Origin: AP-16 sp036395835
GTDB lineage: Bacteria; Pseudomonadota; Alphaproteobacteria; Rhizobiales; Xanthobacteraceae
Direction of reading: 5' to 3'
DNA: 10,839 bases
NCBI GenBank assembly: GCA_036395835.1
Contig: DASWCW010000057.1
Span: forward strand, 1-10,839
The position numbers were made by a program, and so were the translations under genes. Numbering within the stretch: position 1 is the stretch's first letter; every line of letters starts with the position of its first letter. Below the pieces are notes generated by a model. The model was not told the DNA's origin. It saw nothing but the letters and a program-made list of their open reading frames with translations, and searched no databases. Shown in pieces: positions 6,240 to 10,839 of the stretch.

Positions 6240-6644
6240 ATGTTTGGCCGATCAGGAACCATTGCATGCTTATGCTTTGCGGCGCTGGCCATGAGCTTTG
6301 CGCCCACCGATGCAATTGCTCAACTATTTACTCCGTTTTGCAGCGCCAATTCCGATTGCGGGGATGGTTTCATCTGTCGGAAGGATTTTTTCTTTTTTGG
6401 GGAGTGCAAGTTCGAATTCTGCAACACGAATCGCGATTGCACGAGACCGGGTAGTGTTTGTGATACCGGGATTTGCCGGGGACCCGCGGGCGGATCCGGC
6501 ACCGGATCCGGCACCGGAACTGGTCCTGCGCCAGTAGGTGGAGCGTGCGGCCCGCAAAGGCTGGGCGGGGGTGTCATCAAGAGCATCGGGTGCCGGCAGG
6601 GGCTGCAGTGCGTCCATGGCAGGTGCCAAAGACCGCCGCGATAA
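6240..6644 (+). CDS. secreted cysteine-rich protein, copy 1 (function unknown)
   Basis: This 134-residue protein begins with a signal peptide: a short basic N-terminus, a hydrophobic core (about 7-20) and a likely cut at AIA|Q (27/28). The mature part has an eight-Cys module (Cys 34, 40, 46, 56, 61, 67, 74, 79; spacing x5, x5, x9, x4, x5, x6, x4), recalling the CxxxxDC...C pattern of small disulfide-rich domains such as Dickkopf N-terminal-like modules. A Gly/Ser/Thr/Pro linker follows (about 82-101). A C-terminal four-Cys module ends it (C-x14-C-x5-C-x4-C, with GACGPQRLGGG and GLQCVHGRCQRPP). With twelve Cys in the mature chain it should be exported to the oxidising periplasm or outside. No enzyme motif is visible. 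Copy 2 lies 62 bases downstream with the same architecture. The family and role are unknown. Confidence 0.78.
   Translation: MFGRSGTIACLCFAALAMSFAPTDAIAQLFTPFCSANSDCGDGFICRKDFFFFGECKFEFCNTNRDCTRPGSVCDTGICRGPAGGSGTGSGTGTGPAPVGGACGPQRLGGGVIKSIGCRQGLQCVHGRCQRPPR
6492..6515 (+). repeat. 12-bp tandem repeat in Cys-rich copy 1 linker
   Basis: GGATCCGGCACC occurs twice in tandem (6492-6503 and 6504-6515), followed by a partial third unit. It encodes the Gly-Ser-Gly-Thr repeats of the interdomain linker. Copy 2 lacks it, so the linker probably grew by slippage. Confidence 0.85.
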
Positions 6645-6706
6645 GCGCATGCGGGCCCGGCCCGCGGGGGTGCCGAAAACTTGGCGTGCACGTCACGAGG
6701 CGCACC

Positions 6707-7095
6707 ATGGCGACGATAACCCGAACGGTACTGGCCCTTGGCGCCGGCGTCCTTCTCTCAATTCTGACCACGTCTGGAGGGTTGGCGCAGAGTTGCACCG
6801 CCGACAATGATTGCGCCATCAATCAGATCTGCGAGCTGGGTTTCTTCGGCGGCTCCTGTCTGGGTTTCGCGTGCCGCAGCAACGCGCAATGCTTTGCGCG
6901 AGCCCCGCTCTGCCGTGGCGGTACCTGCACTCGTGTCGCGCCTGGAGGCCCGCCGACCTCCGGGGCCGGGATCACTCTCTCCGGGGAAGGAGGAGCATGC
7001 GGCCCGCGACGATTGGCGGCGGGATCATCAAGAACATAGGCTGTCGGCATGGGCTGCAATGCGTCCGCGGGAGCTGCCAGAGGCCGCCGCAATAG
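6707..7095 (+). pseudogene. secreted cysteine-rich protein, copy 2, frameshifted
   Basis: ATG 6707 has GAGG six bases upstream (6697-6700). The product has a signal peptide with a likely cut at GLA|Q (27/28), as in copy 1, then an eight-Cys module (30, 36, 42, 51, 56, 62, 69, 74; spacing x5, x5, x8, x4, x5, x6, x4) and a Gly/Pro-rich linker. In this frame it stops at 7039 after 110 residues, ending GACGPRRLAAGSSRT. Copy 1 has CTGGGCGGG where this copy has TTGGCGGC at 7013-7020. Restoring one G near 7015 continues the homologous tail GGGIIKNIGCRHGLQC to TAG at 7095, giving 129 residues. The restored 34-residue tail matches copy 1 at 27 positions. It may be a fresh pseudogene, a shortened but working protein with only the eight-Cys module, or a sequencing error. 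Confidence 0.75.
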
Positions 7096-7191
7096 GTTCA
7101 AGGACCAGATACGGCGTGCCATTGATCAGGCTCGCAGCGCGAACATGATTGAGGTTCGGATCCTCGCCGGAGGGCTTATTTTAGATCATCA

Positions 7192-7205
7192 CCTCCCTGG
7201 GGAGG
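7192..7205 (+). promoter_or_regulatory. palindrome covering the enolase-family ribosome site
   Basis: CCTCCC-TG-GGGAGG is a perfect inverted repeat whose right arm is the Shine-Dalgarno sequence of the gene at 7211. As RNA it folds to a five-base stem with loop CTGG, and CAT (7187-7189) can further pair with ATG (7206-7208). This would hide the ribosome site. A role in translational control is inferred. Confidence 0.4.
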
Positions 7206-7210
7206 ATGCC

Positions 7211-8320
7211 ATGAAGATCGACGCCGTCGAGCTGACCCTGTTCGCCTGGGACGACATACCGCCGACCAGGTATACGCAGGGCGCGCAGAACACTTCGGGC
7301 CGCAGCAATCTCGGGCTGTTGCGCATCAGCACCGATGCCGGGATCGAGGGCCATGCCTTTCTCGGGTCCGCCGTCAACCCGGCGGAGACCGACGCCGGCG
7401 CGCTGATCCGGTTTCTGAAACCGGTGCTCATCGGCAAGGACCCGCTCGCGCGCGAGGACCTGCACGCCGCGATGCGGGCGCGCCAGCGCCACCTCGGCCT
7501 GCGCGCGATCGGCGCTTGCGATACGGCGCTGTGGGACCTCGCCGCGAAGGCGGCCGGCATGCCGCTCTACCAGTTTCTCGGCGGCGGGCGGGCGGCGATC
7601 GGCGCCTACGCGTCGAGCCAGATGCTGGAAAGCCGCGACGCGTATGCGGCGGAAGCGGCGCAGTTCAAGGCCGAAGGTTGGAAGGCCTACAAGATTCACC
7701 CGCCGCAGAACCCCGCGGAGGACATCAAGATATGCGAAGCCGTGCGCGCGGCGGTCGGCGAGGACTTCGCGCTGATGCTGGATTCGACCTGGAGCTATCG
7801 CTATCCCGACGCCGTGCGCGTCGGCCGCGCCGTCGAGCGGCTCGGCTTTCTCTGGTTCGAGGACCCGCTCAACGAGGAGGACATCTATTCGTGTGCGCAG
7901 CTTCGGCGGAAGCTCGACATCCCGATCATCGCCACCGAATATCCCCTGGGCGACATCGGCACCTACGCGGTGTGGCTGACCGAGCGCGCGACCGATGCGC
8001 TGCGCGGCGACATCGCGGTGAAGGGCGGGCTCACCACCATGCTGAAAGCCGCGCACCTCGCGGAAGCGTTCCACATGAATTACGAGGTGCATCACGGCGG
8101 CAACTCGCTCAACAATGTCGCTCAGCTGCACTTCGCCTGCGCGATCCGCAACACCACCTATTTCGAGGTGCTGCTGCCGCACGGGGCGCACAAGTACGGG
8201 CTCGTCGAGGACATCGAGATCGGCAAGGACGGGCTCGCGCGCTGCCCGCAAGTGCCGGGCGTCGGCGGGATGATCGATTTCGATCTCATCGAGCGCAAGC
8301 GCCTGGCCTATCTGAGCTGA
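7211..8320 (+). CDS. enolase-superfamily enzyme, mandelate racemase/muconate lactonizing type
   Basis: The 369-residue protein has the enolase-superfamily capping domain (1-125, with GLRAIGACDTALWDLAAKAAG at about 96-116) and TIM barrel. The Mg2+ ligands are visible: Asp191 (LMLDSTW), Glu217 (WFEDPL) and Glu243 (IATEYP). Strand two carries Lys161-Ile-His163 where mandelate racemase has Lys-x-Lys. Strands six to eight show Asp267, the His294-His295 pair (EVHHGGNS) and Glu319 (YFEVLLPHG), matching the Asp/His dyad and Glu of the mandelate racemase subgroup. These enzymes abstract the alpha proton of a carboxylate, then racemise, dehydrate or cycloisomerise it; an acid-sugar dehydratase is one plausible role, but I do not assign a substrate. 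ATG 7211 is chosen for the GGGGAGG six bases before it. Any longer reading would run into the Cys-rich copy 2. Cytoplasmic. Confidence 0.9.
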   Translation: MKIDAVELTLFAWDDIPPTRYTQGAQNTSGRSNLGLLRISTDAGIEGHAFLGSAVNPAETDAGALIRFLKPVLIGKDPLAREDLHAAMRARQRHLGLRAIGACDTALWDLAAKAAGMPLYQFLGGGRAAIGAYASSQMLESRDAYAAEAAQFKAEGWKAYKIHPPQNPAEDIKICEAVRAAVGEDFALMLDSTWSYRYPDAVRVGRAVERLGFLWFEDPLNEEDIYSCAQLRRKLDIPIIATEYPLGDIGTYAVWLTERATDALRGDIAVKGGLTTMLKAAHLAEAFHMNYEVHHGGNSLNNVAQLHFACAIRNTTYFEVLLPHGAHKYGLVEDIEIGKDGLARCPQVPGVGGMIDFDLIERKRLAYLS

Positions 8321-8681
8321 CACGGCGCTTTGGCGAACCCGCGACAGCTCGCACGGAACGTGCGGCCGCCTGATTCCAGTTGGAAACACCGACGCGATGA
8401 GCCCGCGGGACATTGCGGCCCAGGCCGAGAGGATCGGTCCAACTCCTTGTTTTACAAGATAGATTCGGTCTTCGCGCCGGCAGCGGGACCGCCCCAGCCG
8501 GCGCCGCGCCCTGCCTGATGCGTATTGACCCCGGCCGCATTTGGCCTTTAGGACGGCATGTCCATGGATCACCGTGGCACGGCGAGCCCGAATCTCGTAT
8601 GGATCTAGGCCGCAATCTGCGGCGTCGGACGCCAGTCTCTCAAGCCTTTTTGCAAGTCTCTCGAACAGGAGTGGATCGACA
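8321..8681. other. intergenic region upstream of the HU gene
   Basis: This 361-base stretch has no convincing gene. It contains a small hairpin, GCACG-GAA-CGTGC (8351-8363), 31 bases past the enolase-family stop, which may mark its transcript end but has no T tract. A further inverted repeat is CGCCGGC (8475-8481) with GCCGGCG (8497-8503). A possible promoter for the HU gene follows at 8525-8553. The leader between that promoter and the ATG would be about 120 bases. Confidence 0.5.
8525..8553 (+). promoter_or_regulatory. possible sigma70-type promoter for the HU gene
   Basis: TTGACC (8525-8530) is a good -35 match. TTAGGA (8548-8553) after a 17-base spacer is a weak -10; TTTAGG one base earlier is an alternative. 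The position upstream of the HU gene is sensible, but the -10 box is poor. Confidence 0.3.
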
Positions 8682-8987
8682 ATGGCAGCCAAGAAATCGG
8701 GGAAGCCCCAACCGACCGTCACCCTCAAGCACCTCGCGGCGGAGCTTGCCGAGAAGCATGAAGTCGCCAAGAAGCAGGCCGAGACGATGCTCAACGACAT
8801 GGTGGACAGCATCGTCAAGCACCTGAAGAAGGGCAACCGTCTGCGCCTCGTCGGGCTCGGCATCTTGCAGGTGCGCCACCGCGCCGCTCGGATGGGACGC
8901 AATCCGGCGACCGGCGAGCCGATCAAGATCAAGGCCAGCAAGAAAGTCGCGTTCCGCGCGTCCAAGGACCTCAAGGAAGCGGTCTGA
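8682..8987 (+). CDS. HU/IHF-family DNA-binding protein
   Basis: The 101-residue protein has the HU fold throughout: the N-terminal helices (LKHLAAELAEKHEVAKKQAETMLNDMVDSIVKHLKKG, read in two parts at 15-31 and 32-51), the strand LRLVGLGILQVRHRAARMG, and the DNA-intercalating arm RNPATGEPIKI at 73-83 with Pro75 at the tip. The C-terminal SKKVAFRASKDLKEAV is standard. It bends and compacts DNA as a dimer in the nucleoid. It is slightly longer than typical HU (about 90) because of a basic N-terminal tail, MAAKKSGKPQ. ATG 8682 is chosen for the AGGAG at 8667-8671; an in-frame ATG at 8541 would add 47 residues with no family match. It stands alone between a long leader and a convergent gene, so it is probably transcribed by itself. 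Confidence 0.93.
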   Translation: MAAKKSGKPQPTVTLKHLAAELAEKHEVAKKQAETMLNDMVDSIVKHLKKGNRLRLVGLGILQVRHRAARMGRNPATGEPIKIKASKKVAFRASKDLKEAV

Positions 8988-9076
8988 GCGCTGCCGCACC
9001 GATCGCGTTCCAGGCTGCCGTCGCGGCCGTGTCAGGCACGGCCATCCGCGCTTTCTTGGTTGCAGCAATGAAATGT

Positions 9077-9101
9077 CGATGCGCGGCGGGTCCGCGCATC
9101 G
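9077..9101. terminator. strong hairpin between converging HU and binding-protein genes
   Basis: CGATGCGCGG (9077-9086) and CCGCGCATCG (9092-9101) form a perfect ten-base stem with a five-base loop. It lies 90 bases past the HU stop and 34 bases past the stop of the convergent solute-binding-protein gene. The site suits a shared bidirectional terminator. Neither side has a strong T tract; the minus-strand side is the more T-rich. Confidence 0.5.
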
Positions 9102-9132
9102 CAATCGGCTCGGCGCCTGCGCGCGCCGCCGC

Positions 9133-9155
9133 GCTCAGCTGCCCCCGAGCTGAGC
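9133..9155 (-). terminator. hairpin overlapping the stop of the binding-protein gene
   Basis: GCTCAGCT (9133-9140) and AGCTGAGC (9148-9155) make a perfect eight-base stem with loop GCCCCCG, spanning the last codons and stop of the solute-binding-protein gene. It may protect the mRNA 3' end or aid termination. No T tract follows. Confidence 0.4.
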
Positions 9156-10349
9156 CATGATCACCGGACCGAACAGCTCCCAGTGCGCGCCGGTAAAGCG
9201 CCGCATCTGCATCTGCTTGAGCGGCGCATAATCCTCCGGACCGGTATTGGCCGTGATCCCCGGCAGCAGCATTCCGAACTCCACGTTCTTGAGATTCGCC
9301 GCCTGTTTCATCACGTTGTCGCGCGTGAGATCGTCGCCGCATTGCTTGAGCACCTGGACCAGGGCCTGCGCGGATAGATAGCCGCTCACGACCGAGCTGT
9401 TGGTGCGGTCCGCATCCGGGTAGTACCGGTCGAGAAACGCCGCCCATTCCCTGTAGCCGGGATCATCCTTCCAGACCGGGTCGGTCTGATCCTTAAAATA
9501 GGCGGCCGACAGGATGCCGACGGAGTTCTCCAAGCCCGCGGGCTTGAGCACCGCGCCGATGTTGGCCGACACGCCGTTGAGCAGGTGCATCGGTTTCCAG
9601 CCGACCTCGGCGGTCTTGCGGATCGCCTGCGCGGCGAATTTCGGCGTCGCCACGTTGTAGAACACGTCGGCGCCGGAAGCCTTGAGGTTGACGATCTGGG
9701 AATCCACCGTGGTGTCGGAGACTTCATAGGGAAACTCGGCGACGACCTGCATCTGTCCGCTCAGGCCGTCTTTGAGACCCTTCAGGTAATCTTTTCCGTA
9801 ATCGTCGTTCTGATACAGAATCCCGACGCGGCCGTTGCGGTGGTTCTGCAGCAGATATTTCGCGTAGATCTGCCCCTCGTGCTGGTAGCTCGGCTGGTAG
9901 CCGATGGTCCAAGGAAAATGCTTGGGATCGTTCCATTTGGCGGCGCCGGTCGCGACGAACAGCTGCGGCACCTTCTTGGCATTCATGTATTTCTGGATCG
10001 CGGTGTTCGGCGCCGTCCCCAGGCTGTTGAAGATCAGCAGCACTTCGTCGCTCTCCACGAGCCGGCGCGCCTGCTCCACCGTCTTGGGCGGGCTGTAGCC
10101 GTCGTCATAGGAAATGAACACGATCTTGCGGCCGTTGATGCCGCCTTCGGAATTGACCTTGTTGAAATACGCGGCTTCCGTCTTGCCGATCACGCCATAG
10201 GCCGAGGCCGGCCCGCTGTAGGGCATGATGTTGCCGACCTTGACCTCGGTGTCGCTGGCGCCCGGGTCATAGCGTTTCTGCGCGACGGCGGAGCTCGTTG
10301 CGGCAGTAAGCGCGATCGCCGGAACGGCGAGAATCCGTGCGAACCCCAT
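9135..10349 (-). CDS. periplasmic ABC transporter substrate-binding protein (LivK/branched-chain amino acid type)
   Basis: The 404-residue protein has a signal peptide (hydrophobic 5-20, likely cut at AVA|Q, 23/24), then the type I periplasmic binding fold of the Leu/Ile/Val family. Typical landmarks are VGNIMPYSGPASAYG near the start, YFNKVNSEGGINGRKI, the DDGYSPPKTVEQARRLVESDEV segment, and the hinge and second lobe with GRVGILYQNDDYGKDYLKG and SGADVFYNVATPKFAAQAIR. In soil proteobacteria this large family carries amino acids, amides, and aromatic or carboxylic acids; the ligand here is not readable. ATG 10349 is chosen for the strong GGAGGAAA site just upstream; the in-frame ATG at 10427 has none and would bury the signal peptide. 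No permease or ATPase genes lie in the window. It is 318 bases downstream of an acyl-CoA dehydrogenase on the same strand. Confidence 0.93.
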   Translation of the reverse strand: MGFARILAVPAIALTAATSSAVAQKRYDPGASDTEVKVGNIMPYSGPASAYGVIGKTEAAYFNKVNSEGGINGRKIVFISYDDGYSPPKTVEQARRLVESDEVLLIFNSLGTAPNTAIQKYMNAKKVPQLFVATGAAKWNDPKHFPWTIGYQPSYQHEGQIYAKYLLQNHRNGRVGILYQNDDYGKDYLKGLKDGLSGQMQVVAEFPYEVSDTTVDSQIVNLKASGADVFYNVATPKFAAQAIRKTAEVGWKPMHLLNGVSANIGAVLKPAGLENSVGILSAAYFKDQTDPVWKDDPGYREWAAFLDRYYPDADRTNSSVVSGYLSAQALVQVLKQCGDDLTRDNVMKQAANLKNVEFGMLLPGITANTGPEDYAPLKQMQMRRFTGAHWELFGPVIMAQLGGS

Positions 10350-10407
10350 TGCTTTCCTCCCTGGATCGGCGATCTCGCCGTCGGCGGCCGCCGTGTCGGC
10401 GCAGAAT

Positions 10408-10445
10408 ACTCCGGCTTGCACGACCACGCACGCAAGATCCGGAGT
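10408..10445 (-). promoter_or_regulatory. long stem-loop in the probable 5' leader of the binding-protein gene
   Basis: ACTCCGG+CTTGC (10408-10419) pairs with GCAAG (10432-10436) and CCGGAGT (10439-10445), giving a twelve-pair stem with a two-base bulge (AT) and a twelve-base loop. It ends 59 bases before the ATG at 10349, so on a leftward transcript it lies in the leader. Regulatory use is inferred; no known riboswitch class is recognised. Confidence 0.4.
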
Positions 10446-10640
10446 GCGGGCACAGGCACGCGATTCGACGTTCGTGGCCCGGATCGCGCGCCGCGCCGGC
10501 GAGAAATCCAGAGCACCAGTAAAAGTTGCAATGCTGGGATTGCGCCTATCTACAAGATGTATTTTGGCGAAATGAACTGACCTAACTTATTGATCCCGCT
10601 TGCGGGTTGTTCAGCGGCCGGAAGGTGCTGCGCTACTCCC

Positions 10641-10661
10641 GCGCCGCTCGCGGTGCGGCGC
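10641..10661 (-). terminator. hairpin just past the acyl-CoA dehydrogenase stop
   Basis: GCGCCGC (10641-10647) and GCGGCGC (10655-10661) form a seven-base GC stem with a seven-base loop, starting six bases beyond the stop codon. A terminator by position only: no T tract follows on the minus strand. Confidence 0.4.
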
Positions 10662-10667
10662 CGTTCC

Positions 10668-10839
10668 TCAGCGCCGCAGGCGCTTGGCGACCTCTTCCAG
10701 CATGACCTCGGTGGCGCCGCCGCCGATCGAGTGCACGCGCGCGTCGCGCGCCATGCGCTCGATCGTGCTTTCGCGCATGTAGCCCATGCCGCCGTGAAAC
10801 TGCACGCAGGCGTACATCACTTCGTTGACGAGCTCGCAG
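10668..10839 (-). CDS. acyl-CoA dehydrogenase, C-terminal part (5' end outside window)
   Basis: The last 56 codons and the TGA stop are present; the gene runs off the right edge. The translation shows the family's C-terminal block: LVNEVMYACVQFHGGMGYM, then ESTIERMARDARVHSIGGG and ATEVMLEEVAKRLRR. QFHGGMGYM is the helix near the FAD and the RDARVHSIGGGATEVM segment is the usual closing FAD contact. These flavoenzymes oxidise acyl-CoA to enoyl-CoA. Medium- and short-chain enzymes hold their catalytic Glu in a YEGT motif at this point; here it is IGGGAT, so if the protein is active its base must lie elsewhere, as in the isovaleryl-CoA and long-chain branches. The same-strand gene downstream encodes a solute-binding protein, which may supply an acid for activation and beta-oxidation (inference). 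Confidence 0.92.
   Translation of the reverse strand, partial: CELVNEVMYACVQFHGGMGYMRESTIERMARDARVHSIGGGATEVMLEEVAKRLRR

Larger units (their letters stand above)
10350..10667. other. intergenic region between acyl-CoA dehydrogenase and binding-protein genes
   Basis: No gene is supported in these 318 bases. The middle (about 10510-10595) is notably A/T-rich compared with its flanks and probably holds the promoter of the solute-binding-protein gene, though no clear -35/-10 pair stands out. Hairpins at 10408-10445 and 10641-10661 are listed separately. A short CCCG-CTTG-CGGG hairpin at 10595-10606 is also present. Confidence 0.5.

Noticed and set aside
7181..8974. 597-codon minus-strand open frame
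   Set aside because: It is antisense to the enolase-superfamily and HU genes and resembles no family; such frames are expected in high-GC DNA.
1..10839. CRISPR arrays, insertion sequences or phage genes
   Set aside because: No regularly spaced repeats, transposase motifs, terminal inverted repeats or phage structural genes were seen.

Overview
The window is GC-rich chromosomal DNA, most likely from an alphaproteobacterium of the Hyphomicrobiales (Bradyrhizobium/Xanthobacteraceae type). This is inferred from base composition, clear Shine-Dalgarno sites, and the gene mix: a LivK-type binding protein, an acyl-CoA dehydrogenase, an HxlR regulator, an HU protein and an FAD monooxygenase. No marker in the window names the genus.

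Layout. At 1-56 is the 3' part of a tRNA-Leu(UAA). A permuted NlpC/P60-type hydrolase follows (156-935, +). A divergent pair comes next: a carboxymuconolactone decarboxylase-family protein (965-1519, -) and an HxlR-type regulator (1578-1913, +), sharing a promoter region with three phased half-sites. From 5889 down to 1937 every recognised gene is on the minus strand: a RidA-like protein, a RelB/DinJ antitoxin with a YafQ-type toxin broken by an amber codon, an FAD monooxygenase overlapping a histidine-rich LVIVD-repeat propeller by four bases, and a SemiSWEET-like membrane protein.

The central part (6240-7095, +) holds two tandem secreted cysteine-rich paralogues of unknown function. The second has lost one base near its 3' end. 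A mandelate racemase-like enolase-superfamily enzyme (7211-8320, +) and an HU-family protein (8682-8987, +) follow. At the right end, on the minus strand, are a periplasmic ABC binding protein (9135-10349) and the C-terminus of an acyl-CoA dehydrogenase (10668-10839, cut by the window edge).

How it fits together. The monooxygenase, propeller, SemiSWEET-like protein, RidA-like protein, enolase-superfamily enzyme, CMD protein, solute-binding protein and acyl-CoA dehydrogenase suggest a catabolic neighbourhood for small organic acids or (hetero)aromatics; the substrate cannot be read from the sequence. The two most unusual items are the tandem secreted Cys-rich pair and the toxin gene interrupted by a single stop while every catalytic residue remains. 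Both broken genes span stops or frame changes, so an open-reading-frame scan alone would miss or mis-end them.
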